The notes: generated by a model from the sequence alone, not told the origin. A DNA stretch of 64,000 nucleotides from Gerris lacustris (GCA_951217055.1 OX578276.1:134917787-134981786), one strand, 5' to 3'; numbered from the stretch's first letter, positions 10,889 through 23,440 are shown. Numbers and translations are program-made.

Positions 10889-10948
10889 ACCAAGTTAACA
10901 GAAACTATATTATAGTTTTAACTATATTATAGTTTCTGTTAACTTGGT
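10889..10948. repeat. 60-bp perfect palindrome
   Basis: A 29-base arm beginning ACCAAGTTAACAGAAACTAT is followed, after only TT, by its exact reverse complement ending AACTTGGT. The inner part also reads as a tandem pair of a 16-17 bp word (AACTATATTATAGTTT). Near-zero loop and zero mismatches are unusual; it may form a cruciform, be a young foldback, or be an assembly artefact. Confidence 0.85.
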
Positions 10949-11641
10949 GCTGCAAGATAGGAAGCATAAGGGAAAAATTTAATAAATTAGACGATAATGG
11001 GTCGTATAAGCTATAAATAATTCAAGTACCTACGTTATAAGTTATAAGACACGAGAAAGCTGTGCTATTCCAATGAGCAGAATATTCTTTAATTGACATA
11101 AGTTAGTTGTTACCGTAAAGTGCAAGCAATATAATCTTTTATTTTTATTTATTTATACTACTTTACTAAAAATTATCTTATTATTCTTCTAGAAGTATGT
11201 ACAACACGTAAGAGATATTCTACCTACTACCTAAATGACGAAGTACCTACTTGGTTCTTCAACTCTTACGTTCTAACGGACACGTTCATATAAGCTATAT
11301 ACGTTTTTTTGTCTTTGGATATTATAAAATAACGTAAATTTAATTAGTTGACACTTTTTAGTTGTAGGTAAGATTATAAGATAAAGAAAGGGAATGTTTG
11401 GACAGGTACAATATGGTTGAACTATTATTACTACAAGTATACTTGTATTATGGACCCTACACCTGAAAAATAGGGTTTGATGCTGCAAGTTAGGGATAAA
11501 ACTAGTCTTGACCCAGATTACAGGACCCTATATCATGTCTTGTGTACAACTCTGACCTTTCTTTGTAATGATGAGCCAAACCCTTAAATAGATCATGATC
11601 TTTACAGCATCTCGACCCTAAAGGTCGTGACGGTCACAGTG
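10949..11641. other. AT-rich, no gene seen
   Basis: No supported frame. The minus-strand frame across 11273-11488 has no recognisable features. Confidence 0.45.
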
Positions 11642-11745
11642 AAACTGGTCCATATTGTCCTTCTCACCCTTCTTTAAATCTGGTCCACGCTCTATTTAAA
11701 TCATCTTGAATTTTATATTAGGGTTATATTATTGTGGACCAGTTT
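11642..11745. repeat. Separated 11-bp inverted repeat
   Basis: AAACTGGTCCA (11642-11652) and its reverse complement TGGACCAGTTT (11735-11745) are 82 bases apart. A third word CTGGTCCACG lies between them. Possibly the termini of a small element, but the arms do not extend. Confidence 0.35.
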
Positions 11746-12590
11746 ATTCAAATAGAAGGTGAGGTATGTATTTAGAATTTAGGGTTCGCTTGCTCCGGGT
11801 CAAGCTGGTGCTCTTTGTCTCCTTGACACAAGTAAAGCAACACCTATTGCGTATTAAAATGTTAGTCTTTTCTACCATTAACCATTTTATGGAACTAATG
11901 AATAAAACTTCAAAGGTTAAACAGCGAACATCTAACTGAAATAGTTTTGACCCGATTATGGTATACAATGTGGTCAAAACTATAAATTTACATATTAGTT
12001 ATTCTGATGTTTCCCAAAGACAATTATTGAGTTTAATCCACCAATTAGCGTATAATTTTATATTCAGTTATAACTTACTATACCCTCGTTGAAAGTTTTA
12101 ATTTTAATTTACAGTAGGTACGAATTAATTAAATTAATAAATCCCGCGTTTTAAACAAAAATGAGTATGATTGAATATTTAGATAGGACTGTAAGATTAT
12201 AGTATTAATACAATTTTGGCTTTTGATAAGTATTTTGTGATTTATTATGCCGTTCTTTGATTTAGTATAGAATACATATTTTATGATATTAAAATCATTA
12301 TTCTAATTATCTTCATCAAAAGCAAATTTCGGGTCATGCTGTGGCCAAAGCGTAAAAATCCTAAAGTTATATATATTTCTCTTTTGTATTTTTCAATTAA
12401 AAATTTGTATTGAAAAGAATGTTGGTGATATTTTTACACATTAAGTAACTAAACCATAATATATTAGTAGCTAGTTAAAAAAAATGTATATGTATATAAA
12501 AAGTGCTAGAGATTTTTTTTTTAACTGGAATTAGTCCATTATAGCAGAATTTTATTGTCACTTGAACACTCTAAAACTTGTCACTTTTTA
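11746..12590. other. Mixed, no gene seen
   Basis: Contains the short inverted repeat at 11941-11983; otherwise AT-rich with no supported feature. Confidence 0.4.
11941..11983. repeat. Perfect 12-bp inverted repeat
   Basis: ATAGTTTTGACC (11941-11952) is matched exactly by GGTCAAAACTAT (11972-11983), with a 19-base loop. Confidence 0.6.
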
Positions 12591-12870
12591 GGGATAGTCA
12601 AGAGTCTTGGAAGCATTGTCTGGTACGGGCTAAAAGCTGATGATATCTCTAGTTCCTGGCACTATTATAACACCCCGAAGTGCCAAGGGTTCCGTCCCAG
12701 GTCCTGCTGTAGAGTCAGCCCTTTCAACTGAAGTAGGGAGACCCGGCGGTTGGTTTATCTGATTCTGGCCTTGGAACACCCTTCAACACATACTTGTCTT
12801 GGTTTTTCCTTCAAGTGGGCCCAGACCCTTGAGCCCTTCATGGTCAGAGGTGTCGGACTGTGAAGAGGTC
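12591..12870. other. GC-richer island 3
   Basis: Raised G+C (GGGAGACCCGGCGG, GTGGGCCCAGACCC) without a long frame or element termini. Confidence 0.4.
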
Positions 12871-13489
12871 AGGAAGATACCATCTTTCTTCCTCCGCTTC
12901 TTGCAGTATTCAAATGAGCCAACCCTATAATACAAGAGGGGCTTGTTTAAAGACAATGTGTCAAGAGTTAGATAGAAGGTGTCATATCAAGTGTCTAACG
13001 ATCGGCTTTTCAAAATTCTTCCGGATTTTTAAGTCACTCATGTATTCCTCATGATATTATCATTTCTTCTTACTCCTCAATTTAGAAAATTCTTATTTCA
13101 AATCACTCCTAATAAACATTTTCATTCATAGTATTTTTCAGCTTTTTGTTAGTTTTCATTTTTCTTTACAAAAAGGCGTTTGGTGCTTTTTTTTACCATT
13201 ATATACTATACCGCGCGTTCTGTCCGTTTAATCTAAAACGTTGCATAGAATAGCGAAGCAATCCTTGTTCCTCACGCTAGAAGTCTGCGTGATTTACCCT
13301 TCGGGCATAATGCGCATATCTTCCCCTTATATTTTTTTTATCTTGCCTGTCCGTTGTACTTATGTAGGCTCAAAACAATATAAGTAAAGTCTTCACAAAG
13401 AATCATATTTCTTTTTTAGTTTTGTAGGTTTAAAATGAGAATGGAAAGACCACTTACTTCTTATTAAATTGGTTTCTTTTACTAATAAA
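12871..13489. other. No gene seen
   Basis: AT-rich. The 64-codon frame at 12860-13054 has no recognisable content. Confidence 0.4.
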
Positions 13490-13635
13490 GATATTGCAAA
13501 AATGAGAAACGTTTAAGCCTACAAGCAAATATTGGACAATTTATTGATTAATTAGCAGTAAATGATATTGCAAACATGAAAAGCGCTTTAGCCTACAAGC
13601 AAATATTGGACAATTTATTGTTGAATTAGGTGTAT
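13490..13635 (+). repeat. Tandem pair, 74-bp period
   Basis: GATATTGCAAA, then a GAGAAACG or GAAAAGCG variant, then TTTAGCCTACAAGCAAATAT and TGGACAATTTATTG occur twice, 74 bp apart (CCTACAAGC at 13518 and 13592). The second half of each unit is nearly identical, suggesting a fairly recent duplication. Confidence 0.75.
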
Positions 13636-14296
13636 ACTTTATGATAACTATAACTGTACCAATTAGGATTTTTGATCTAAATTGACTCAATTTTAGATTG
13701 ATCGAAAACTATTCAACCACATTCAACGAAAAACCAATGTAATATAAAAACAATTACCGTGAGAAAGTTGTCAATAGAAGTTGTCAAATATTAATAATTT
13801 TGTATAGATAATTTCAATATTATTGAATTAAAAAACTCGTTGACAATCTATTCATAAAGTTGGGTCAAAACCAACAAAAATCTGCATTTTGTGTGGAATT
13901 TACTAGGCGGTGAAAATATTTACGACAAAAAATTACCACAAACACCTAATACATTTTGTGTCAGAGCGTCTACACTGGCCACGCACGCTCACCACATTCA
14001 ACACATACAACGTATATTTGTTTTGGTGTGGACCCAGCAAAATACGAATGACAACAATAAAAATGACAACATTAAAAATATACAAAGAAATAATTTAACA
14101 CAATAATTAATAACTTTTGCTCTGCAATATCCTCTTGAGTTTTTGTTCTTGTAATTACCAAAAATCAATCTTTATTTATATTTATTTCTGTCAATATATA
14201 CTTAGATTCGTACGATAATATAGTAACGTTATTTACACTATATATTTTTCTAAAACTATTCTCTGATTGAAAATTTAATGGTTTACCGAAGGGCCA
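13636..14296. other. No gene seen
   Basis: AT-rich. Two overlapping frames of 62-71 codons around 13891-14106 are low in complexity and unsupported. Confidence 0.45.
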
Positions 14297-14452
14297 CTTT
14301 TTTAGACTGTTATTCCCCTTATAAAAGATAGAAAGGGTTAACAATCTAAAGAAGGTGTACTTCTTTTTGTCTGTTATTTAGACAAAGGAGTGAATAAATA
14401 ATTATATCCATTTATATTCTAAGAAAATTTAGGGGAGTAACAATCTAAAAAG
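14297..14452. mobile_element. Family A MITE, copy 2 (internally deleted)
   Basis: Short hairpin at 14297-14354 (TTTAGACTGTTATTCCCC to TTAACAATCTAAAGAAG), followed by a shortened second hairpin ending GGGGAGTAACAATCTAAAAAG. The layout matches copy 1, but the second hairpin has lost about 65 bp. Confidence 0.7.
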
Positions 14453-14660
14453 TGCAACTAAAGGTGTGCTAGAAAAGTTATAATTCAGAGGTTATGCATT
14501 TAGAATGAAGAAATAATTAATTTAATCATTCAATGTTAATATAGATTTTTTTTTTTTAATTAAAAGGGATACAGCTATTATCTGAGAGAAACCTTTACTT
14601 AAATGAGACAAAGTAATCACATAAAAGTCGTACATTTAATAAATTGTAATTATTTATGGT
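14453..14660. other. Spacer between two family A copies
   Basis: About 210 bp of AT-rich sequence separates two copies of the same MITE family. Confidence 0.4.
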
Positions 14661-14888
14661 ACTTCTTTAGATTGTTACTCCCCTATGTTGTTTTAGAATA
14701 TAAATAACTTTGACTAAATAACTATAAAGAAAAAGGGATGTTTAGTCCAATGTACTTTTGGACAAAGGAATATCACACTTCTGTTTGTATAAGGGGAGTA
14801 ACAGTCTAAAGAAGAACATACCGTACACCTTCTTTAGATTGTTACTCCCCTCTGTTATTTTTATAAGGGGAGTAACAATCTAAATAAG
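14661..14888. mobile_element. Family A MITE, copy 3 (inverted)
   Basis: Here the long hairpin comes first (14661-14814) and the short one second (14829-14888), the mirror image of copy 1. The termini are GGTACTTCTTTAGATTG and CTAAATAAGTGCC, flanked by TTAT on both sides. The internal segment shares TTTAGTCCAATGTAC and the GACAAAGG block with copy 1. Good evidence that the double hairpin moves as one unit. Confidence 0.8.
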
Positions 14889-15290
14889 TGCCTTATTTAT
14901 TAAATATGTTTTTTATAAAAGCCATTACCTTTGAATAGAATACAAATTAAAATTATTGGGTCACTTTAATTGAATATATACCTACATGATTTTAAATTGA
15001 ATAAGTATAAACAATTTTTTTTCGGTGGCTATATTATTTAATTTTTATTATTACTGCAATACCGAGATAAACACTTTTATGCGTACACTAAGAGAAAAAT
15101 ATCTCTATTAATATAATAAAAAAACGGATTCTGAAAACAGTAAGTGGTTAAAAAATTAAAAGGCTAAAATAAAATAACATGGAAGTGAGAAAGGATATTT
15201 TTATTTCAGCAAGAATTTCCAGAGTATAAAGATGGTGTATTGAGAAGGAAGAAGAAAATATTTGTATACAGATATAAGTAAGGTTAGAAA
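14889..15290. other. AT-rich, no gene seen
   Basis: No supported feature. Confidence 0.5.
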
Positions 15291-15830
15291 CAAAGCAAGG
15301 GGGAGGGGGAAGGGATAAAGTGTTGTTTGGGAATTTTCTTCTCTTTTTTTTCGTAGGGAGTTTTTCCTTAAAAGGGAGGAAGGGAATGGGCTAGATGGCC
15401 CTTAGAGGAGGGGGAACGACGGGCAAAAGAAGCATTTGGTATTCCTTGGGCGGTCCAGGACCCGTGTAAAAACTCTACTCCTACCCCCTCCCTGTCTTAC
15501 GTAAATGTTTGGACTCGGAGGGACAAGGAGCCTCAACATGTTTGGACTTGGTAAGACAAGGAAAAGTATAATGTTTGGACTGAGATGAACAAGGAAATCC
15601 ATATAATATTCCCTCCCTTATACTTCTTACTCTCTCCCACCTACTTACTAAAGTCTATATACGTTTATATCCCCGGGATGCCATCAAAATGTCCTGGGGC
15701 CGGCAAAATAGGAATTTAGTGTATTTTGAGGCGGTACGAGCCCGAGGGACATTACCCGGAGGGTTATACTACCGGCTACCCCTCTCTATATTAGCCAATA
15801 AAAACATAGCTCGCCCCTACCCGTAAAATT
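15291..15830. other. GC-richer island 4
   Basis: Purine-rich first part (AAGGGGGAGGGGGAAGGG), a tandem repeat at 15504-15603, then a GC-rich part with CCCCGGGATG, GGGGCCGGC and ACCCGGAGGG. No long frame; no element ends recognised. Confidence 0.5.
15504..15603 (+). repeat. Tandem repeat, three units of about 33 bp
   Basis: ATGTTTGGACT recurs at 15504, 15538 and 15571, each time followed by a GAGGGACAAGGA-like block. Units are 34, 33 and about 33 bp and moderately diverged. Confidence 0.75.
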
Positions 15831-15909
15831 TCCTGAAGGAAAAAAAATATACATTCATTTCCTTATCACCACCCTTACCGCAGAATAAATGTAAATTATC
15901 GTAATTATA

Positions 15910-16330
15910 TATTATACAGGGTGTCCAAAAAAAGTTTGCATAAAACTGAAAGGTGTTGTAGGGGACACTAAAACAAGTAACTTTTTTCAATAAAACCATT
16001 TCCGGCAATGAACCGTTTACTAGGGTTCAATCTTGAAGGAAGTGGCGCTTAATACTAAGCAAGGATTGCGGTTCTAACTGGGGTCCTGCTCACGTTCTGT
16101 GAAAATACGCCAGTTCCTTAACGAATTCTTTACCAACTGATGGATTGGTAACCCTGTTCATTGGCCCACGCAATCCCTGATCTTACTTGTTCAGACTCTT
16201 CCTCTGGGGATATTTAAAGAATGACTGAGGGCTACTTGTACCATTTTGCAGGACATCCCTAAGCCATTCCACAGGGTTCGAACATCTATGAACCACCGTT
16301 CTGCCCTATATATCGAACACAATGTGCAAA
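15910..16330 (-). mobile_element. Degenerate TE remnant with CAGGGTGTCC terminus
   Basis: Starts at ACAGGGTGTCCAAAAAAAG (15917), preceded by TATA. On the minus strand, short frames encode a stretch ending in KVTCFSVPYNTFQFYANFFW (16008 down to about 15915) that runs up to the terminus, and further unlinked pieces extend to about 16300. The style is that of a decayed DNA-transposon end with a TA site, but I cannot name the family. Several stops and frame changes show it is dead. Confidence 0.45.
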
Positions 16331-16683
16331 CTTTGTATATTTTATGCACTTCATGAATGAATTATTTAAATCAATTTACTAAACGGCTTATTGCCGGACG
16401 TTGCTTTGTTGACAGAAGGTGCTTGTTTCCCCCTCTCAGTTGCATTATGTCCGCTTGGCTTATTATAAAAATAGCATTAAAAAAATAAAATATGTTTAAT
16501 ATATATCATTTCAAATTTTTTGTATAAATAACAAACATTTTTTTAAATAGGCTCCAAAATAGAAATAGATTTATAATAACTTTACCTTTAATTTTTCCTC
16601 CTCTAAAAAACCTGACGACTGTGTTTTTCACCAACGTGTGATAGTGACTCAACATAAAAGAGGTGTAGTTAATTAACCTACCA
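16331..16683. other. No gene seen
   Basis: AT-rich with one short GC-richer patch at 16380-16460. Confidence 0.4.
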
Positions 16684-16826
16684 ACGTCTTCACACAAAAA
16701 AAAAATGTAATTAATATAATTAACCGGTAATTGAAGGTAAAAGTGTAGAATCTGTAGAAGGCTTTTTTAGAACAGCCGAAACCGGTCAATTGTTAATTAC
16801 ATTTTTTTTTTTTTGTGTAAGGACGT
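16684..16826. repeat. 143-bp inverted repeat
   Basis: The left arm has ACGTCTTCACAC, an A-run, TGTAATTAA and TTAACCGGTAATTG; the right arm has CCGGTCAATTGTTAATTACA, a T-run, and GTGTAAGGACGT. Arms of about 45 bp pair with a few mismatches around a 50-bp centre. Likely a small foldback element. Confidence 0.6.
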
Positions 16827-19800
16827 TTTTATGTTATTGAACTGCAGCTCTTCTATAGTAACGTAATAACACGTAGAGTCTCCAGTGAAGAATGTGTTCA
16901 TACTTATTCAATTTCAATTATACGTATATTTTTGGTATACAATATTAAGATTCTACTGATCTCTTCCATGATCAATATGGAATAAATACACTTAAATTAT
17001 AAGTTTTATTCTTGGTTCTATATCCTTACTTTAATCTGGACATGAAAGTATATCCATTTCTGTATTTACATATTAATTTGCGTGTGTATAAAATATAGTT
17101 ATTTATATAATATTATTTTTTTCAATATTATAAGAAAGAGTATACTTTAGCGAAGACTAGTTATAGGTGACTATAGTTTTTAACAAACATTCGCATTTTT
17201 GTATAAATTAGAGTTAAATGTTGATAAAAAATTAATAAATAAAAATTCAGATTCTATTTCTTGATGTAATTGTTTAAAACACTAGAATATTTTCATTCAA
17301 TTTAGTTTTAATTATTATTTTATTTTTTTTTGTGAAGATTTAGGTACCTCAGGAACCCTGGTTTTTTAATTTAAATTTATGTCCCTTGTGTTAATAGATT
17401 AATTTTAGATTGTTGGCCAAAAACTTTACGCACCATAAATATCTTTGTAAATATAAAGTTTTGTTTAAATTTACTTTGGGGAAAGTTGTGTTGTTACAAG
17501 AATCTTGTGGGTAGTAATAATTTATTATTAAAGAATTAATAATTTAATGTCCAATTGTAAGTAGGATGTTAAATATTTAATGAGTTGCGGTGGTTTTTCT
17601 GAATGAGTTAAAGGGAGTACAAAGTATATTTACTTTGGTCACAAGACCGAGTTCCTTGTTTAAGGACTTAGGCTTCTAACAATTGCCTTTGGTCCTTTTA
17701 TTTGACTTCAGTTATTTCTTGTTTCTAACTGTCGTCTTCACCCGCCTCAACAAATCCCTATCAACTTTTACCATTTTATCAACAATTTCATCGCTAAACT
17801 ATCCGGTTTTTTTATTTTTTATATACAATGGCATTTACCTTTTAAAACAATAAAATTAATGATTATAAATTTAAACAACAAATAACAAGATAAAAAGAAC
17901 TTATATACTAGGTTTTTAAATTTTCTGTTGAATCATATGTAATGTTGATAATATAATTGTTATTGTTATAGAATAATGTTAGTGAAGAAAAATAGTTCCG
18001 AATTTATTTACTTTGGATAAATGACAACCATCTAGAATCTAGAGAGCTGATCTTAAAGCTATAAAAGGACAAATCTTTGTACAACGGATCTCGCCAACAC
18101 CGAATCTAAACCGTGCCATTGTATGCCCCCGTGTAGGGACAGTAAGAGAAGAAAAAGAAAAATAAATACAAGTAAAGAAGTACAGATGCAGAAAAATTAA
18201 AACGATACCTAGAACACAAGTGTTAACAAACCTGGTTGTCACACGTCAATTAATTTATTTATTTGTTTACTTTTCCTTTTTCGCTGTCATTCAATGATAA
18301 TCTCTTAATAAAAAATCACAAATTTGAAACCCGTCAAAATGAAGATTAATATGGGACATGTCAAAACAAATAAAATAACTTGCGGTTTTTTTGCGAACTT
18401 ACTTTCCATACAGCAAAATTTGCCGAAAACGAATTAAATTCTGCTGAAAGATGGCTAAAAGTATTAAAATATTGCATTGTCATCGTCTTCTGAGCTATTA
18501 TAAAAGTTTCAAATGTCTAGCTACTCGCGGGAAGTTAGTTAAAAATCGATTGCAAGATTTGTACTGGACAAACAAACAACCAAACAAGAAAGCAAGCTAA
18601 TAAAAACGTAGTAAAATATAACAGATTCTTACAAACAAAGAAGTCAAACTTTCTGTTTAAGTAAATTTCATTAATAATTAATATAATTAAGATGGTAAAT
18701 GATTATGTCTAATCAATATACTATTGACTGTTCAATCATGAGCTCTGATTAAAGTCTAAAAGCTGTTTTGACAAGTAAAAAAGTATTATTTTACAATAAA
18801 GACCGTATCCAGACTTTCTGCGCATGTTTCAATCTCTCGCGCATGCGGGCAAAAAAAGCTTATATTTTTATGAGCTCATTTAATTTGAATTGTACAGTAT
18901 AATATGTGGGTTAGTCAACAGATATTAATAATATTAATACTAACTTTCGTCTTACATATTTGTAAACATATCTAGACATTATTTTCTTATCTAAATTTTA
19001 TCACGTTACTTGGAACGTACAGTAATATGACGCGAGAAAACTATGAGCCAAACTAATTGTTAAATTCATTTTACAGTTATTGTTTATTTATGAATTTTAT
19101 TCAAGTTTATTAGACAACTTGACTGGTTATGACTGGTTATATTAGTCATAACCGTAACTCACAAAATTAGAAATATTTCACTTAAAATATATAGTCGTTT
19201 ATTTTATGCTGAACGTGGGATTCTTTTTTCTTCAAATCAAAACATACTATCTTTTTCTAATGTTTATACTTGTAATAAAAGTTCAATACCTAGATGAGCA
19301 GTGAGGTGGTCCACATACCCTACGTACAGTTATAAAAACTACGGTGTTTTCAAAAGAGTGTCATACTATTTGCCACCCTTTAAAAAAGTGAAAAAAATGC
19401 GAATGTCTATCTGGCCAAAAGCAACTATTCTTCTCATAGTTCGTCCTTTTGTCTATTTCCCGACACATTTTTTTTTAGAAACGATCGATTTTTTTTGTTC
19501 ACGAAGATATCGTAAATATAGAGCACTGTAGGGTTTGTAGTACGCTCGGTGGAAGCCAGGTGGGTACTGCATTACAGGAACATTAGAATCTAGAGGGGTA
19601 CTCCAATGTACCCCTCATGTCCCACGGGTACCTTCTATATACACTATATAAGGCACCTTCCCTATGATAAATGTTCACAACCCTTTCGTAGCTTAGACCC
19701 CCTCTCTGATGCTGCTTTGCAACAATAAATACCCTACCCTTAGATAAATTTATTACCCTATCTAAGTTTTTTTTTTGTGCACCCTTCTAGGAAACTGAAG

Positions 19801-20767
19801 GTATCCTACATTTTTTTTTTTTTCTTTATGTCGTATAAAAGGGTTAAAATTTCCAGTAAGTAATACAGTAATATTAGTATCATTATTAAAAATCGGTCAA
19901 GCGAAAAATGTTCGTTTGATCGATACCGAAAATTTTTGCAAAGGGTTAAAAGATTTTTTTTTTTTTTTTTTAAAGATATTACATCAAAAAAAGCCAGTGT
20001 AAAGTTTTTTTTATTTATGGGATATACTTGATTTATATTGTAAGAAGAACTTGATACGTTAAAATATTGTATAAAATGTTATTTTAAAGGAATTTGTGGC
20101 AACAAGATAGAAAATGTATAAATCGTTACCTGAAAATATTATAACGTTCGATAAAATTTAACACAACTCGAGATAAATACAATTCTAAAAGAAAACTTGA
20201 TCTCTTCATTGTAATATCATAAACTTAATCTGCTTGGGTTTTAAGGCAGATCAGCCAAAGGCACACAGCAATTTGACACATAACTTTTCTTACTCATCTC
20301 TCGGCAACTTGTTGATAAATTAATAAATTTTATTCTAATGATTAAAATTATATAGTGCTTATGCTGGAGCAAACTTGCTTGCACCTTGGACAAAGTAATT
20401 CCGATTTTCAATTTTCCACATACATATTTTACGATGTATGGAAAGTTATTGGGATACATTTTAATGGAATTACATCTTGCTATAAGTTTTGTCGTACTGG
20501 TTTTATTTCACTTTACAACATTTTTCTATTCCTATACAGTTGCTCAACAAATTTGTTGTTTTTGCACTCAAAATAGTATACTTTGAACAGCATATTCCTG
20601 CATTTACTTTCCCGCACTCAAGTGTTCCTACTTACGAACATAAATAAAATGCCTCTACTAGTCAGGTATAACATTGAAAAAAGAAGTTGGCAACTCTGGA
20701 TATTAACAGAACAGCTGGTGAAGTTGTTATTGTTGTCGAGAGTTAGTAGTTGTTGATTGTACTTTAA

Positions 20768-20768
<1 letters not shown>
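16827..20768. other. 3.9-kb AT-rich desert
   Basis: No gene supported. Within it: a slightly GC-richer patch at 18040-18150; TCTCGCGCATGCGGGC near 18835; a short GACTGGTTATGACTGGTTAT duplication near 19120; a mixed patch at 19300-19760 in the style of old TE sequence; and a run of about 18 T at 19950. Short frames of 66-76 codons here (18039-18242, 19301-19531, 20241-20586) show nothing recognisable. Confidence 0.45.

Positions 20769-20770
<2 letters not shown>

Positions 20771-20818
<48 letters not shown>
20771..20818. repeat. (TA)n microsatellite
   Basis: Uninterrupted TA dinucleotides for about 48 bp. Confidence 0.95.
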
Positions 20819-20822
<4 letters not shown>

Positions 20823-21120
20823 ACAGATTAAAAAATTAATTTTAGGAAAAAAATTGAATGTGCTACTCGAGCTTATAGTGTCTGTGCACGTGAGAAACCA
20901 TTCTGCTCTCGCCTGCGGCTCGTGCGTAAACAATTCTCTTGAGTGCAGCGAAGTACCACTTTGCTCACTAGTTGCACTCATAACTAATTTAGTTTTTATT
21001 TAACCAATGAAAATAGTATGAGCCATCTGAAAAATTTACTTTTTTCTTAAAAGATTTTGAAAAGAGACATCATCCTGTGCCTAAATATGTTAATTATAAA
21101 TAATAAGTATTATAATATGT
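20819..21120. other. No gene seen
   Basis: Mixed sequence; a minus-strand frame at 20727-20981 reads through the microsatellite and is unsupported. Confidence 0.4.
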
Positions 21121-21180
21121 ACACACACACACATATATATATAGATATATATGTGTGTGTGTGCGTGTGTGTGTGTGTGT
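21121..21180. repeat. Self-complementary (AC)n(TA)n(GT)n
   Basis: (AC) repeats, then TATATATAGATATATA, then (GT) repeats. The two halves are reverse complements, so the tract can fold on itself. Confidence 0.9.
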
Positions 21181-21720
21181 TAAAAAAATAAAAAAATAAA
21201 TAGTAATGAAGTTCTTAGACTTCTACGACCAGAGTCGTAAGTTATCAATCTTGATTTCTGGAAGAAATTATATTTGAGGTTCTAAATAAATTAAGAAATT
21301 TCAGACCGTTTGCAAATGTAGATTCGTTTAAAAATATATATTTATCCAATTAACAGATTGATCTAAGTATAAATGATTGAATAAGATGTAATTGGCTCAG
21401 GCACGTTAAGAATATTTATGAGTTACGTAATAGTGAAATAGACTAACTTGCATAATCTTGTTTATTTATGAATCGCACGAGGATAGTAAAACAGAATTTT
21501 TTATTTTTTTTTTTAATTATTATCTTTATAATGAGTATAAGGTTTCTTAAAGAGAGGAAAAAAAAAAAATCACGTGTTAAAACATGCTTTGCTTAAGTTA
21601 ATAAGATATCAAACCAATTAGAATAATTGTATTTATAATTTATTTGCAAGTTTGGTCCTACATATCCCACAGTAGCCCCTTTGGTTTTTAAAATTGTAAA
21701 ACTCTAAAGCTTAGAAAACA
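21181..21720. other. AT-rich, no gene seen
   Basis: No supported feature. Confidence 0.5.
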
Positions 21721-21912
21721 CACCAGGCAACAATATGTTGGCAACATGCGTTGAAAACTATGTTGCTGTAATGTATCTGTTGATTTTCAAGCAACTATAC
21801 TCGTCAACATAGTGTGCATTACATCGAAAAAAAATGTTGCCGGATGCTTGTATTCGTGCTGTTCTTGTGTCTCAACAAAATGTTGGCAATATGTATATGG
21901 ATATTGCCAACA
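21721..21912. repeat. Cluster of GTTGGCAACA-type words
   Basis: TGTTGGCAACATG (21737), CAACATAGTG, ATGTTGCCGG, and a hairpin TGTTGGCAATAT / ATATTGCCAACA (21881-21912) fall within 190 bp. The words are near-palindromic and occur in both orientations. This may be the skeleton of a small inverted-repeat element. Confidence 0.45.
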
Positions 21913-22005
21913 CTTTGTATCCTGGAAAATTCAAAGCTTAAATGTTAAAAATTAATCTTGAGTTAAAATCCGTATTTCAAAAATGTTTTTTTCTTGAATA
22001 CATCA

Positions 22006-22630
22006 AAAATAGACTGCCAATTAGTGTGGCACATAGCTTCCTCGCATCCTATCATGTACTTTATTGTTATATTAACATTCAAATTATTGTTATATTACAT
22101 TATTGTTATATTACATTATTGTTATATATTGTTTATTGTGTAAATCTATTAAATAGTTTTAGCGATCTTTAACACTTCATACAGGTGTCGCTGTTGGTTT
22201 TACTAAAAAAATGTATTTGAAAAAAATGTTTGTCTCATTGAATAGATGAAGTTAGAATTTTTTCCCGACCTAAAATTCCAATTTTAAATTTGAAGTTCAC
22301 GTTTACGCGAGCGTTGCTCGTGAGCGCTTGGATGGATAACGCTGTCCAACGAACTCGTCCTGGGCATTAGTAAAATGAACATGTCTACCAAATTTCATCT
22401 CGTCTAATATTTACTCGAATATCGGTCTACATTTACTCAAGTTATCGTCACACGTTTCATAATTCGCGGACACACAGACCGACAGACAGACACAAGACCA
22501 AAAATGTTCCCTGATGTCTGAAACGGATTTCTGTCTTGGAATTTTTAAAATCGGAGGCATAAAAGTTTTTCGTTCTCAAAAGTGAACACAATGCTTCCGT
22601 TACCTTCGGTAAGCTCGGAAGCAAAATTAA
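22006..22630 (-). mobile_element. Family C repeat, subtype 2, full length
   Basis: On the minus strand it begins GCTTCCGAGCTTACCGAAGG, has AAGACAGAAATCCGTTTCAG, a CTGTCTGTCGGTCTGTG tract and CGCGAATTATGAAACGTG, then a subtype-specific interior with GACGAGTTCGTTGGACAG and GCGTAAACGTGAACTTC, and ends GATGCGAGGAAGCTATGTGC and TAATTGGCAGTCTATTTTT. The interior matches the copy at 37478 and differs from the more common subtype. Confidence 0.8.
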
Positions 22631-23285
22631 CTTGGGGAAAATCAAGTTTACAAAGGTTTCAAAGTTTGACGTTTCGTTTGTATAAACTGGTGACTGGATG
22701 ATCTTGTTGTTACCACGAGTTAACATAATGATGGTCCACATACCTATATATGCTTCCAGCAGTGGGAGCGAAGTCAAGCACTTAAATACTTATAAAAGTA
22801 AAAAATTTAAATGATTTACTTATCTTTCAAAGTAGTGCGCGCTTCACGTAAGGCGATAATCACCGGTTTCTGTACGATTAAGTTAAAATTATTAAGTGTA
22901 CAATTTTAATAGTTGCAAATTCTTTTTCTACACCTCAAGACCTTTAAATTGATGCATAACATATCATGGTGACTAAAAACTTTTTTGGTCGCCCACCATA
23001 TTGGCCGGCATCTTGGAAATATTAAGTGTTAAAACTCCAAAAAGTGTACAGTTGTCACAAATGCCGTGATGCACCTGTGTGCCGAATTTCATGTTCCTAG
23101 CTATAGTAGTTGATGAATTGAAACATGCCTACGGCAGGCAGACAAAGCCGTAATATAAAGGTTTCTTTTCGTACTTCGAACAGAAACCTAAAATGTAGAA
23201 AATCCGACACTGTATTCTGTACATTTCGAACAAATCAATAAATATAATTAATTTATTGATTTAATATTTTTAATGGTAATTTATT
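22631..23285. other. Mixed, TE-like, no gene seen
   Basis: 22960-23160 has the style of transposon-derived sequence (GCCGAATTTCATGTTCCTAG, GGCAGACAAAGCCG), but no boundaries could be set. Confidence 0.35.
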
Positions 23286-23290
23286 GATAT

Positions 23291-23440
23291 TTTGCTTCCG
23301 AGCTTACCGAAGGTAATAGAAGCTTTGTAATCGCTTTGAAGAACGTTTTTTTATGTCTCCGAATTCAAAATTTCCAAGAGTGACATCTGTTATATGGATC
23401 AAGAGACATTTTTGGTCTCTTGTCTGTTTAATTTAAATTA
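23291..23440 (+). mobile_element. Family C repeat, 5-prime fragment
   Basis: Begins ATTTTGCTTCCGAGCTTACC and continues through TTTGAAGAACG, the TATGTCTCCGAATTC block and GAGACATTTTTGGTCTCTTG, then stops. About 150 bp of the 5-prime end only. Confidence 0.75.
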
